A DNA stretch of 64,000 bases from Amycolatopsis balhimycina FH 1894 (GTDB lineage Bacteria > Actinomycetota > Actinomycetes > Mycobacteriales > Pseudonocardiaceae): NCBI RefSeq assembly GCF_000384295.1, contig NZ_KB913037.1, positions 6,350,594 to 6,414,593 on the forward strand. The letters run 5' to 3'. Positions within the stretch are counted from its first letter, which is position 1. Every line of letters starts with the position of its first letter. The position numbers were made by a program, and so were the translations under genes. The notes beneath the pieces were generated by a model. The model worked only from the letters and a program-made list of their open reading frames with translations, was not told the origin of the DNA and ran no database searches. This document shows, piece by piece, positions 25,675 through 34,146 of the stretch.

Positions 25675-27033
25675 ATGCCCCCTACCACCCGGATCCGCCG
25701 CGGCTCGCTGTTAGCGGTCGCCGCCGCGGCGTCCGTCCTGCTGACCAGCGCCTGTTCCGGCGCCGCCGCCCCGAGCGGCGGTGACGCGTCCGCCGCGCCC
25801 GGCAAGGACGACAAGCTCACGCTCACCGTGTACTCCAAGTTCACCGACCGCGAATACGGCGTGGTCACCGCGGGGCTCAACAAGCTCAAGGCGAAGTTCC
25901 CGAACATCGAGATCAAGCACGAGGGCAACCAGGACGACGACAAGCTCACCCAGTCGATCCGCGGTGGCAACCCACCCGACGTCGCGATCTCCTTCTACAC
26001 CGACAACCTCGGCGCCTGGTGCTCGACCGGCAGCTTCCAGGACCTCAAGCCCTACATCGAGCGCGACAAGATCGACCTGAACCAGATCCCGGACGCCGTC
26101 CGCAACTACACCGAGTACCAAGGCAAGCGGTGCGCGATGCCGATGCTCGCCGACGTCTACGGGATGTACTACAACACCGGCATGTTCGCGGCGAAGGGCG
26201 TCACCTCGCCGCCGAAGACGATGTCGGAGCTGTTCGAGGCCGCCAAGAAGCTCACCGAGTTCAACCCGGACGGCTCGATCAAGGTCGCCGGCTTCCTGCC
26301 CTCGATGCCGTTCTACGCCAACCAGGCCCAGTACTGGGCGCAGTACTTCGGCGCGTCCTTCCTCGGCCCGGACGGCAAGTCCGACCTCGCCACCAACCCG
26401 GGCTGGAAGGAGATGTTCGAGTTCCAGAAGAAGCTCATCGACTTCTACGGCGGCCACGACAAGGTCGAGAAGTTCAAGGCCGGCCTCGGTGACGAATACT
26501 CCGCCGACCAAGGCTTCCAGAAGGGCAAGCTCGCCATGATCATCGACGGCGAGTTCCGCACCGCCTTCCTCAAGGACCAGGCGCCGGACGTCAAGTACCA
26601 GACCGCGCCGTTCCCGGTGCTCGACACGATGGCCGACCACTACGGCGGCGGCTTCACCACCGGCACGATCATCGCGATCCCCAAGGGCGCCAAGAACCCC
26701 GGCGCCGCGTGGGAGCTCGTCAAGCAGGTCACCCTGGACACCGACACCCTGGTGGACATGGCCAACGGCCTGAAGAACGTGCCCAGCACCAAGGCGTCGC
26801 TCACCTCGCCGAAGCTGGACCTGCAGCCGCAGTTCAAGACGTTCCTCGACATCTACGACAGCGGCAAGCTGGTGGCCAACCAGACCACCCCGATCGGTGA
26901 CGCGCACCTCAAGGCGGTCAACGACTTCGCCGAGAAGTGGCAGGCCGGCTCGATCCCGGACCTGACCGCGGGCCTGGCGAAGGTCGACGCACAGGTCAAC
27001 GACGAACTGAAGCAGAAGGGCGCGGGGGGATGA
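25675..27033 (+). CDS. Sugar ABC transporter substrate-binding lipoprotein
   Basis: 452 residues from the ATG at 25675, which has GAGGAGGAGG directly upstream; an earlier in-frame ATG at 25660 overlaps that site and is less likely. Lipoprotein signal ending LLTSACSG, lipid-modified Cys, then a family 1 extracellular solute-binding fold (DKLTLTVYSKFTDREYGVV; LADVYGMYYNTGMF; GGFTTGTIIAIPKGAKNPGAAW). It should capture an oligosaccharide outside the membrane and hand it to the two permeases encoded next. No ATPase gene is present, so a shared MsiK-type ATPase elsewhere probably energises import. Confidence 0.9.
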   Translation: MPPTTRIRRGSLLAVAAAASVLLTSACSGAAAPSGGDASAAPGKDDKLTLTVYSKFTDREYGVVTAGLNKLKAKFPNIEIKHEGNQDDDKLTQSIRGGNPPDVAISFYTDNLGAWCSTGSFQDLKPYIERDKIDLNQIPDAVRNYTEYQGKRCAMPMLADVYGMYYNTGMFAAKGVTSPPKTMSELFEAAKKLTEFNPDGSIKVAGFLPSMPFYANQAQYWAQYFGASFLGPDGKSDLATNPGWKEMFEFQKKLIDFYGGHDKVEKFKAGLGDEYSADQGFQKGKLAMIIDGEFRTAFLKDQAPDVKYQTAPFPVLDTMADHYGGGFTTGTIIAIPKGAKNPGAAWELVKQVTLDTDTLVDMANGLKNVPSTKASLTSPKLDLQPQFKTFLDIYDSGKLVANQTTPIGDAHLKAVNDFAEKWQAGSIPDLTAGLAKVDAQVNDELKQKGAGG

Positions 27034-28025
27034 CGTCCACCGCCCTGCCTGTCAAGACCGACGGCTCCCCGTCCGCACCTGCCGAGGTGCGGGCGGGGGC
27101 CCGCCGGGCCAAGCGCCGCCGGACCGTCTTCTTCTTCATGGCCCCGGCGTTCCTCGGGTTCCTGATCTTCTTCGGCTACCCGCTGATCGCCACGGTCTAC
27201 TACTCCTTCACCCGCTACGACCTGATCAACCCGCCGCAGTTCATCGGCTTCGACAACTACGTCCGGATGTTCACCACCGAGCCGCTCGTCGGCACGGCCG
27301 CGTACAACACGCTGTGGCTGGTGGTCGTCCTGACGGTCTGCCGGGTGGTGTTCTCCCTCGGCATCGCGTCGGTGATCTCGCGGCTGAAGTCGGGCGTCGG
27401 CCTGGTCCGGACGCTGTGCTACCTGCCGACGCTCGCCCCGCCCGCGGCGGCGACCTTGGCCTTCGTCTTCGTGTTCAACCCGGAGTTCGGCCCGGTCAAC
27501 CGGTTCCTGCGGCTCGTCGGCATCGACGGCGGGCTCTGGTTCAACAGCCCGGCGATGTCGAAGCCCGCGCTGACGCTGCTGGCGCTGTGGGGCTCCGGCG
27601 AGCTGATGATCATCATCCTGGCCGCCCTGCTGGACGTCCCGACCGAGCAGTACGAGGCCGCCGAGCTCGACGGCGCCGGCCCGGTCCGCCGGTTCTGGCA
27701 CGTCACGCTGCCGTCGATCTCGCCGGTGCTGCTGTTCGGCGTCGTCAACTCGATCATCTACGCCCTGCAGTTCTTCACGCAGGCGATCGTGGCGGCCTCG
27801 GCGAGCGCGGGTACAGCCGACGTCGCCGGCAACTCGAAGCTCATCGGCGCGCCCCAGAACTCGACGCTGACGTACCCGATCTGGCTCTACGTCCAAGGCT
27901 TCCGCTACTTCAACATGGGTTACGCGGCCGCGATGGCTGTGCTGCTGTTCATCGTCTCGTCGGGCTTCACGTGGATTCTCGTGCGGCAGTTGCGGAAAAC
28001 TCAGCACCAGGAGGAGGGGGCATGA
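27030..28025 (+). CDS. Sugar ABC transporter permease (MalF type)
   Basis: 331 residues, ATG overlapping the previous stop (ATGA). Six TM helices after a charged N-terminus (RRAKRRRTVFFFMAPAFLGF), with the EAA loop EQYEAAELDGAGPVRRFWHVTLPSISP that docks the ATPase. Some 30 residues between the last helices (AASASAGTADVAGNSKLIGA) form a longer periplasm-side or loop segment than usual. Works with the second permease (28096-28989) as a heterodimeric channel. Confidence 0.92.
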   Translation: MTSTALPVKTDGSPSAPAEVRAGARRAKRRRTVFFFMAPAFLGFLIFFGYPLIATVYYSFTRYDLINPPQFIGFDNYVRMFTTEPLVGTAAYNTLWLVVVLTVCRVVFSLGIASVISRLKSGVGLVRTLCYLPTLAPPAAATLAFVFVFNPEFGPVNRFLRLVGIDGGLWFNSPAMSKPALTLLALWGSGELMIIILAALLDVPTEQYEAAELDGAGPVRRFWHVTLPSISPVLLFGVVNSIIYALQFFTQAIVAASASAGTADVAGNSKLIGAPQNSTLTYPIWLYVQGFRYFNMGYAAAMAVLLFIVSSGFTWILVRQLRKTQHQEEGA

Positions 28026-28099
28026 ACATACCCTCGCGACAGCCTGTTCATGACCCCGACCGGGTGCGGGTGTCCCGCATGAATGGAGTGGGGGCATGA
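28022..28099 (+). CDS. Possible 25-aa coupling ORF between the two permease genes
   Basis: ATG at 28022 overlaps the upstream permease stop (ATGA) and follows a strong GGAGGAGG; the TGA at 28097 overlaps the ATG of the downstream permease. The DNA also contains an inverted repeat CATGAACA (28021-28028) / TGTTCATG (28045-28052). The product has no recognisable features. It may simply carry ribosomes across the gap. Confidence 0.25.
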   Translation: MNIPSRQPVHDPDRVRVSRMNGVGA

Positions 28100-28989
28100 T
28101 CACGCTGTCCGACACCGCGCGCAAGCCGCCGGTGTCCGTGCCGCCCCGCGTCCGGTTCAAGCGCAACTGGGACAAGCGGCTCTCCTACATCGCGACGCAC
28201 GCGATCGGGATCGCCCTCGGCGTCATTTTCATGCTGCCGATCCTGTTCGTGTTCCTGACCGCGGTGATGAAGAGCGACCAGGCGATGACGGCGAGCCTGT
28301 GGCCGAGCGAATGGCACTTCGAGAACTTCGTGACGGTGTTCAAGAAGGCGCCGCTGCTGGAGTACTTCGGCAACAGCCTGCTGTATTCGGCGTGCGCGAC
28401 CGTGGGCGCGCTGCTTTCGGCGATCCCGGCGGCCTACGGGCTGGCGAAACTGCGGTGGCGCGGGCAGAACCTGTTCTTCATGCTGACCGTGGCCGCGATG
28501 CTGCTGCCGCCGCAGGTCACCGTCGTCCCGCTGTACGACCTGTGGGTCCGGATGGGCCTCACCGGCACGCTGGTGCCGCTGATCGTGCCGTACTTCTTCT
28601 TCGACGCGTTCTCGATCTTCCTGCTGCGGCAGTTCTTCCTCACCATTCCGAAGGACTACATCGAAGCGGCGAAGATCGATGGCTGCAACGAGTTCCAGGC
28701 GATGTACCGGGTGCTCATCCCGATGGCCAAGCCGGGAATCGCGGCCACCGCGATGTTCTGCTTCCTGTTCACCTGGAACGACTACTTCGGCCCGCTGCTC
28801 TACACCGGCGAGAACCAGGACCACTGGCCGCTTTCGCTGGCGATCGCGTCCTTCCGCGGAATGCACCATGTCGAATGGAACATGACGATGGCCGCGACCG
28901 CGCTGATCATGGCGCCGGTGATCGTGCTGTTCGTGTTCGCGCAGAAGTCGTTCGTCAAGGGCATCACATTCACGGGGGTCAAGGGATGA
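28096..28989 (+). CDS. Sugar ABC transporter permease (MalG type)
   Basis: 297 residues, ATG with GGAGTGGGGG upstream. Six TM helices, with the EAA loop KDYIEAAKIDGCNEFQAMYRV (shown in part) and the usual LPIAxP-like LIPMAKPG turn. Ends in QKSFVKGITFTGVKG, the standard C-terminus of carbohydrate permeases of this class. Forms the translocation pore with the preceding permease; overlaps the GH4 gene by 4 nt. Confidence 0.93.
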   Translation: MITLSDTARKPPVSVPPRVRFKRNWDKRLSYIATHAIGIALGVIFMLPILFVFLTAVMKSDQAMTASLWPSEWHFENFVTVFKKAPLLEYFGNSLLYSACATVGALLSAIPAAYGLAKLRWRGQNLFFMLTVAAMLLPPQVTVVPLYDLWVRMGLTGTLVPLIVPYFFFDAFSIFLLRQFFLTIPKDYIEAAKIDGCNEFQAMYRVLIPMAKPGIAATAMFCFLFTWNDYFGPLLYTGENQDHWPLSLAIASFRGMHHVEWNMTMAATALIMAPVIVLFVFAQKSFVKGITFTGVKG

Positions 28990-30251
28990 AACTGGCAGTC
29001 GTCGGTGGCGGGTCCACCTACACGCCGGAGCTGATCGACGGGATCGCCGGCCGCCGGTCCACTTTGGACGTCGACGAGATCGTGCTGGTCGACCCGGACG
29101 CCTACCGCGTCGAGGCCGTCGGCGGGTTCAGCCGGCGGTTGCTGGAGCACGCCGGCCACCCCGCGCAGGTCCGGACGACGCAGTCGCTGGAAGAAGGCGT
29201 CGACGGCGCTTCCGCCGTGCTGATCCAGCTGCGCGTCGGCGGGCAGCGGGCCCGACGGTCCGACGAGACGTTCCCGCACGCCTGCGGCTGCGTCGGCCAG
29301 GAGACGACCGGCGCGGGTGGCCTCGCGAAGGCGTTGCGCACGGTGCCGGTGGTCCTGGACATCGCCGACCGCGTCCGCAAGATCGCCGGCGACGACACGT
29401 GGATCGTCAACTTCACCAACCCGGTCGGCATCGTCACGCGCGCCCTGCTCAACGAGGGCCACCGCGCGGTGGGCCTGTGCAACGTCGCCATCAACCTGCA
29501 GCGCCAGTTCGGGAAGCTCCTGGGGGTCGGCGCGGACGACGTCAAGCTCGTCCACACCGGGCTCAACCACCTGAGCTGGGAGCGCGGCGCCCTCGTCGAC
29601 GGCGTCGACCGGCTGCCCGAGCTGCTCGAGGAGCACCTGGACTACCTGTCCCACGAGGTCAGCGTGCCCGGGAAGTGGCTGCGACGGATGAACGTCGTGC
29701 CGTCGTACTACCTGAAGTACTTCTACGCGCACGACGAGCAGGTCACCAAGCAGCGCACCGAGCGGCCGCGCGCGGACGTCGTGTCCGACGTCGAGGAAGA
29801 ACTGCTGAAGATCTACCTCGACCCGGAGCAGAACACGAAGCCGGAGTCCCTCGAAAAGCGCGGCGGCGCGTATTACTCCGAGGCGGCGGTGCAGCTCGTG
29901 CACGCGCTGACCGCGGGTGGCCCGGCCGAGGAGCACGTGGTGAACGTCCGCAACGACGGCACGTTCCCGTTCCTGCCGGACGACGCGGTCATCGAGGCTC
30001 GGTCCACTGTGGACTCGAAAGGCGCGGCGCCGATCCCGCAGCCGCCGGTCGAGCAGAACTTCGCCGGGCTCATCGCGGCGACGACGTCGTACGAGTACCT
30101 GGCGCTGGAGGCGGCGCTGAAGGGTGGCCGCGACCGCGTGGCCGATGCGCTGCTGGCGCACCCGCTGGTCGGCCAGTACACCAAGGCCGACACCCTGGCC
30201 GATTCGCTGGTGCAGATCAACCGCGAGTACCTGCCCTGGGCCCGCGGATGA
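28986..30251 (+). CDS. Glycoside hydrolase family 4 (6-phospho-beta-glucosidase type)
   Basis: 421 residues. NAD-binding GGGSTYTPELI at residues 7-17; metal ligands Cys165 (GLCNVAIN) and His195 (TGLNH), as in 6-phospho-beta-glucosidases such as BglT/CelF. GH4 enzymes use NAD+ and Mn2+ to cleave by redox-elimination in the cytosol. In this operon the imported sugar would need phosphorylation first, possibly by the kinase encoded next, or the enzyme acts on an unphosphorylated glycoside as some GH4 members do. ATGA overlaps at both ends show tight coupling. Exact substrate not readable from sequence. Confidence 0.9.
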   Translation: MKLAVVGGGSTYTPELIDGIAGRRSTLDVDEIVLVDPDAYRVEAVGGFSRRLLEHAGHPAQVRTTQSLEEGVDGASAVLIQLRVGGQRARRSDETFPHACGCVGQETTGAGGLAKALRTVPVVLDIADRVRKIAGDDTWIVNFTNPVGIVTRALLNEGHRAVGLCNVAINLQRQFGKLLGVGADDVKLVHTGLNHLSWERGALVDGVDRLPELLEEHLDYLSHEVSVPGKWLRRMNVVPSYYLKYFYAHDEQVTKQRTERPRADVVSDVEEELLKIYLDPEQNTKPESLEKRGGAYYSEAAVQLVHALTAGGPAEEHVVNVRNDGTFPFLPDDAVIEARSTVDSKGAAPIPQPPVEQNFAGLIAATTSYEYLALEAALKGGRDRVADALLAHPLVGQYTKADTLADSLVQINREYLPWARG

Positions 30252-31252
30252 GCGCGTCCAATTCCGCCTCCGCGGGGAAGAGTACGTCGGCGGCGGTCAT
30301 CGCCATCGACGGCGGGAACAGCAAGACCGAGGTCCTCGTGGTCTCGGAAGATGGCGTCGTGCTGGGGTCCTCGCGTGGCCCCGGCGCGTCGCCGCAGAAC
30401 ATCGGCGTCGCGGCCTGCGTCGCGGCGCTGGAAGAGCTGGTCTTGGCGGCGTACCCCGTGTTCGGGACGCGGCCGGAAGCGATCCACACGTCGGCCTACC
30501 TCGCCGGACTCGACTTCCCGCGCGAGGAGGAGACGCTGCACGCGGCCCTGTCCGCCCGCGGCTGGAGCGACACCCTGACCGTCGGCAACGACACCCTCGC
30601 GCTGCTCCGGGCGGGCAGCGCGGGGGTGGGCGTCGCGGTCGTCTGCGGTGCCGGGATCAACGGCGCCGGCGTCGGCCCCGACGGCCGCGTGCACCGATTT
30701 CCCGCGCTGGGAAAGATCTCCGGCGACTGGGGCGGCGGCTACCGGCTCGGCGAAGAGGCGCTGTGGTGGGCCGTGCGAGCCGAGGACGGCCGCGGCCCGC
30801 GGACGGCGCTGCGCTCGGCCGTGGCGCGCTACTTCGGGCAGCCGACGCTGCTCGACGTCGTGCAGGGCCTGCACTTCGAAGAGATCGACGCGGCGTCGAT
30901 CCACGGCCTGTGCCCGCTGCTGTTCGAGGTGGCCGCGGCGGGCGACGAGGTCGCGCAGGACATCGTCACACGGTTCGTCGAGGAGGTCAGCGTGTTCGCG
31001 ACGGTGATCCTCCGGCAGCTGGACCTCACCGCGGACGCCCCGGAGATCGTCCTCGGCGGCGGCGTGCTGACCGGGGTCGGCGCGCCGGTGATCGCGGAGA
31101 TCGAGCGCCGGTGCCTCAAGGTCGCGCCGCGCGCGGTGGTCCGCGTCGTCGACGTGAACCCCGTCGTCGGCGCGGCTTTGTTCGGCCTGGACACGCTGGG
31201 CGCCACCGAGGCCGCGAAGGCGGCCCTGAAGGCGGCGACCCAGCGCGCATGA
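30248..31252 (+). CDS. N-acetylglucosamine-kinase-like (BadF/BadG-type ASKHA) sugar kinase
   Basis: 334 residues, ATG overlapping the previous stop. ASKHA fold: phosphate-1 motif AIDGGNSKTEVLVV at the N-terminus, then VGNDTLALLRAG, VVCGAGINGAGVGPDGR and the adenosine motif region EIVLGGGVLTG. This is the eukaryote-type GlcNAc kinase/BadF family, not ROK. Last gene of the operon; a 17-bp hairpin follows 2 nt after the stop. Together with the GH4 enzyme it suggests use of GlcNAc- or glucosamine-containing disaccharides, though glucose-type substrates cannot be excluded. Confidence 0.88.
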   Translation: MSASNSASAGKSTSAAVIAIDGGNSKTEVLVVSEDGVVLGSSRGPGASPQNIGVAACVAALEELVLAAYPVFGTRPEAIHTSAYLAGLDFPREEETLHAALSARGWSDTLTVGNDTLALLRAGSAGVGVAVVCGAGINGAGVGPDGRVHRFPALGKISGDWGGGYRLGEEALWWAVRAEDGRGPRTALRSAVARYFGQPTLLDVVQGLHFEEIDAASIHGLCPLLFEVAAAGDEVAQDIVTRFVEEVSVFATVILRQLDLTADAPEIVLGGGVLTGVGAPVIAEIERRCLKVAPRAVVRVVDVNPVVGAALFGLDTLGATEAAKAALKAATQRA

Positions 31253-31254
31253 CC

Positions 31255-31296
31255 CGGCGTGACCTGCCTCGAAGCGGCGCGAGGCAGGTCACGCCG
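31255..31296. terminator. Strong bidirectional hairpin terminator after the sugar operon
   Basis: 17-bp perfect arms (31255-31271 and 31280-31296) with an 8-nt loop; the arm core is GTGACCTGCCTCG. It sits between the convergent stops of the kinase gene (31252) and the SRPBCC gene (31304). Confidence 0.8.
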
Positions 31297-31303
31297 AACC
31301 CCC

Positions 31304-31816
31304 TTACGGCGCCGGGACGATCGTCTCGCCGGTCTCCAGCAGGGACTTGAGATCGGAGAGGATCCAGGCCCAGCCGCCACCCGCGTTCTCGCCCGGGCCG
31401 GCGTTGACGTCCTCGTGCACGCCTGCGACCATCTCAGCGGTCAGCGGGGCGCCGGTGACGTCGTGGGTGACGGTGAGCCGCGTCCCCGCGGTCTTCGTCG
31501 CCTCGATGTCGTAGGTGAGTGTCGTGTACGGCTCACCGGCCATCTCTTCGGGGCCCAGCAGCAGTTTCCAGGTGATGACCAGCTTGCGCGGCGGGTCGAC
31601 CTCGAGGACTTCGCCGTCGACGAGGTCGCCGGTGAGCCCGGCGTCGATGAACGCCTGCGTCGGGCGGGTGCGGTGCTTGCCGCCGACCTTGAGGTCGAAG
31701 TCGGCGAGGCCGGTGTAGCCGTACTTCTCGGTCCACTCGGGCTTGGTGATGGCCTCCCAGATGCGCTCGGGGGTCGCCTTGATGTAGACGCGGTGGACCT
31801 GCACGGTGTTCGTCAT
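31304..31816 (-). CDS. SRPBCC-family (AHSA1-like) protein
   Basis: 170 residues from the ATG at 31816, whose ATGA overlaps the stop of the ArsR gene; the frame extends further 5' but only over that gene. START/Bet v1-like helix-grip fold: VHRVYIKATPERIWEAITKPEW at the start and GENAGGGWAWILSDLKSLLETG at the end, as in AHSA1 (activator of Hsp90 ATPase homologue 1-like) proteins. Pairs of ArsR-type regulator and AHSA1-like protein are common in actinobacteria; ligand and role remain unknown. Confidence 0.86.
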   Translation of the reverse strand: MTNTVQVHRVYIKATPERIWEAITKPEWTEKYGYTGLADFDLKVGGKHRTRPTQAFIDAGLTGDLVDGEVLEVDPPRKLVITWKLLLGPEEMAGEPYTTLTYDIEATKTAGTRLTVTHDVTGAPLTAEMVAGVHEDVNAGPGENAGGGWAWILSDLKSLLETGETIVPAP

Positions 31817-32133
31817 GGTTCTTCGCCTTCCAGCTCGTTCTTGAGATCGAGGAGCGCGGTGACCTGGCGCTCGGTGTACTTGTCGATCCACCGGTCGTGG
31901 ATCTGGCGGATCGGGACGGGGTTGAGGAAGTGCCGCTTCTCGCGGCCTTCCTTGCGTGCGATGACGAGCCCGGCTTCTTCCAGAAGCTTCAGGTGCTTCA
32001 TGACGCCGAAGCGGGTCATCTCCACCTGGGTCTCCAGCTCGGTGAGCGTGCGGCCGTCACGCTCGAAGAGCAGGTCGAGCAGGTACCGGCGGGTCGGATC
32101 CGCCAGCGCCTTGAACACCAGGTCGTCTTGCAC
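31813..32133 (-). CDS. ArsR-family winged-helix repressor
   Basis: 106 residues from the GTG at 32133 (VQDDLVFKALADPTRRYLL); an ATG at 32169 is in frame, but its extension would translate the palindromic operator, so the shorter form is preferred. The helix-turn-helix covers TLTELETQVEMTRFGVMKHLKLLEEAGLV (cited in part). No metal-binding Cys cluster, so it is probably not a metalloregulator. It most likely represses itself and the coupled SRPBCC gene from the site at 32147-32162. Confidence 0.85.
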   Translation of the reverse strand: MQDDLVFKALADPTRRYLLDLLFERDGRTLTELETQVEMTRFGVMKHLKLLEEAGLVIARKEGREKRHFLNPVPIRQIHDRWIDKYTERQVTALLDLKNELEGEEP

Positions 32134-32146
32134 CCCTCGAAGATAG

Positions 32147-32162
32147 GTGACCAAAAGGTCAC
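32147..32162. promoter_or_regulatory. Putative ArsR operator
   Basis: GTGACCAAAAGGTCAC, 6-bp inverted arms around a 4-bp A tract, 14 bp upstream of the preferred ArsR start. The location fits autorepression. Confidence 0.55.
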
Positions 32163-32182
32163 ATGTCAACGCCTGCCAAAAG

Positions 32183-32233
32183 CCGTGAATGGCACATTGA
32201 GGGACTCTAAGTCCCTCAATGTGCCATTCACGG
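32183..32233. terminator. 24-bp perfect hairpin after the gluconate operon
   Basis: Arms 32183-32206 and 32210-32233 are exact reverse complements (24 bp) with a 3-nt loop; the arm contains GTGAATGGCACATTGAGGGA. It lies 9 bp past the stop of the gluconate permease (minus strand) and upstream of the ArsR gene, so it probably ends the gntK-gntP transcript. No U-tract follows, as usual in high-GC actinobacteria. Confidence 0.8.
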
Positions 32234-32241
32234 ACCTGGAG

Positions 32242-33609
32242 TTAGACCACCAGGGAGAGCGGGAGGATCAGCGCGATGGCGACCACCGAGATGAGCGTCT
32301 CCATCACCGACCAGCTCTTGAGCGTCTGGCCGACCGAGAGTCCGAAGTACTCCTTGACCAGCCAGAACCCGGCGTCGTTGACGTGCGAGAAGAACAGCGA
32401 TCCGGCGCCGATCGCGAGCACCAGCAGCGCGCTGTGCGACGGGTCCATGTCCGCGGCCAGGGGTGCCACGATGCCGGCCGCGGAGACCGTCGCGACCGTG
32501 GCCGAACCCGTCGCCAGCCGGATCGCGACCGCGACCAGCCAGCCGAGCAGCAGCGGCGAGAGGTGCGCGTCCTTGGCCAGGCCGGTGATGACGTCCCCGA
32601 CGCCGGCCTCGACGAGCGTCTGCTTGAACCCGCCGCCCGCGCCGACGATGAGGATGATCCCGGCGATCGGGCCGAGCGAGTCACCGACCACAGTGGACAG
32701 TTTGGCGCGGTCCAGCCCGGCCGGGCGGCCGAGCAGCACCATGCCCACCAGTACCGCCGCGAGCAGCGCGATCAGCGGGTCGCCGGCGAAGTCGAAGATC
32801 TTCCGGGCCTGGTTGTCCTTGGCCAGCAGGATGTCCGACAGGGCTTTCGCCAGCATGAGCACGACCGGTAGCAGCACAGTCGTCAACGTCGCGGCGAAGC
32901 TCGGCCGCGGCTTGTCCGTGTCGGCGCGTTCGGGGATGAGCCGCTCGGGGGCCACGGCGTCCGGCACCAGCCGCGCCGCGACCTTGCCGAACAGCGGGCC
33001 CGCGACGACCAGCGTCGGGATGCCGACGAGCAGGCCGAACGCCAGCGTGACCCCGACGTTCGCGTTCAACGCACCCGCCGCGGCCAGCGGGCCGGGGTGC
33101 GGCGGGACGAGCCCGTGCAGCACGGAAAGCCCGGCGAGGGCGGGAATCCCCAGCAGCATCAACGGTTTCCCGGTGCGCTTGACCGCGAGCAGCACCACCG
33201 GGATGAGCAGGACGAGCCCGATCTCGAAGAACATCGGCAGCCCGATCAGTGCCGCGACCAGCGCCATCGCCCAGGGCAGCGCGGCGCCGCGGGCCTTGCC
33301 GAGCACGGTGTCGACGATCTGGTCGGCGCCGCCGGAGTCGGCCAGCAGTTTGCCGAGCATCGCGCCGAGGGCGATCAGGATGCCGACGGACGCGACCGTG
33401 CTGCCGACCCCGGCGGAGAACTTCTTGATCACGTCGGTGATCGGCATCCCGGCGGTCAGGCCGAGCACGAGCGAGCCGAGCGTCAGCGACAGGAAAGGGT
33501 GCAGCTTCACCTTCGTGATCAGCACGACGATGACGGCGATCGCGACGACGGTCGCGGCGATCAGGCGGGTGTCGTGGCCGGTCCAGCCGGTGGCGAGGAC
33601 GGCGTTCAC
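32242..33609 (-). CDS. GntP-family gluconate:H+ symporter
   Basis: 455 residues, GTG start overlapping the gluconokinase stop (GTGA). About 12-14 TM helices, with family blocks KVKLHPFLSLTLGSLVLGL, GLPMFFEIGLVLLIPVV, HGLVPPHPGPLAAAG and FFSHVNDAGFWLVKEYFGLS (all typical of GntP/GntT). Imports gluconate, which the coupled kinase phosphorylates. Regulated with gntK by the divergent GntR protein. Family assignment is firm; idonate or another sugar acid is a possible alternative substrate. Confidence 0.93.
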   Translation of the reverse strand: MNAVLATGWTGHDTRLIAATVVAIAVIVVLITKVKLHPFLSLTLGSLVLGLTAGMPITDVIKKFSAGVGSTVASVGILIALGAMLGKLLADSGGADQIVDTVLGKARGAALPWAMALVAALIGLPMFFEIGLVLLIPVVLLAVKRTGKPLMLLGIPALAGLSVLHGLVPPHPGPLAAAGALNANVGVTLAFGLLVGIPTLVVAGPLFGKVAARLVPDAVAPERLIPERADTDKPRPSFAATLTTVLLPVVLMLAKALSDILLAKDNQARKIFDFAGDPLIALLAAVLVGMVLLGRPAGLDRAKLSTVVGDSLGPIAGIILIVGAGGGFKQTLVEAGVGDVITGLAKDAHLSPLLLGWLVAVAIRLATGSATVATVSAAGIVAPLAADMDPSHSALLVLAIGAGSLFFSHVNDAGFWLVKEYFGLSVGQTLKSWSVMETLISVVAIALILPLSLVV

Positions 33610-34103
33610 CCGTGCTCCCGGAAGGCGGCCAGCACGGCTTCGGTGATCTCTTCCGGAGTGCCGCCGGTGTTGTCGAAGACGGCGCCGGCCTCGTCCGGTT
33701 CGAGGGGTTCGAGGTCGGCGAGCTGGGAGTCCAGGAGTGACACGGGCATGAAGTGGCCGGAGCGGGTCTTCATCCGCTCGGCCAGCTGCGCCCGGTCGCC
33801 GTTCAGGTGGGCGAACCAGACGTCGCCGCCGCCGCGCAGGACGTCGCGGTACCGGCGCTTGAGCGCGGACGACGTCACGACGCCGCCGGCGGCCTGGTGG
33901 TCGCGGATCCAGCCGGCGATGGCTTCGAGCCAGGGCGCGCGGTCTTCGTCGGTCAGCGGCGTGCCCGCGGTCATCTTGTCGATGTTGGCCTTCGGATGGA
34001 ACGTGTCCGCTTCGGCGTATTCGACGTCCAAGGCGTGCGCGAGCGCTGTGCCGATCGTCGTCTTCCCGGAGCCTGACACCCCCATCACCACGATGACGGT
34101 CAT
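33606..34103 (-). CDS. gntK: Gluconokinase
   Basis: 165 residues, the normal GntK length. P-loop GVSGSGKTT at residues 8-16, then AEADTFHPKANIDKMTAGTP, SALKRRYRD and SGHFMPVSLLDSQLADLEPL, the family signatures. Converts gluconate to 6-phosphogluconate for the pentose phosphate pathway. ATG preceded by GGGAGG. First gene of gntK-gntP, divergent from the regulator gene with twin palindromic sites in between. Confidence 0.95.
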   Translation of the reverse strand: MTVIVVMGVSGSGKTTIGTALAHALDVEYAEADTFHPKANIDKMTAGTPLTDEDRAPWLEAIAGWIRDHQAAGGVVTSSALKRRYRDVLRGGGDVWFAHLNGDRAQLAERMKTRSGHFMPVSLLDSQLADLEPLEPDEAGAVFDNTGGTPEEITEAVLAAFREHG

Positions 34104-34146
34104 CCCGCACCTCCCACTTCGTTGTGCCCAGGCGAGTGAAACTCAA

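Noticed and set aside
33610..34146. Long 5' extension of the gluconate permease
   Set aside because: It overlaps gntK, which has a clear P-loop and family motifs; the permease begins at the GTG at 33609.
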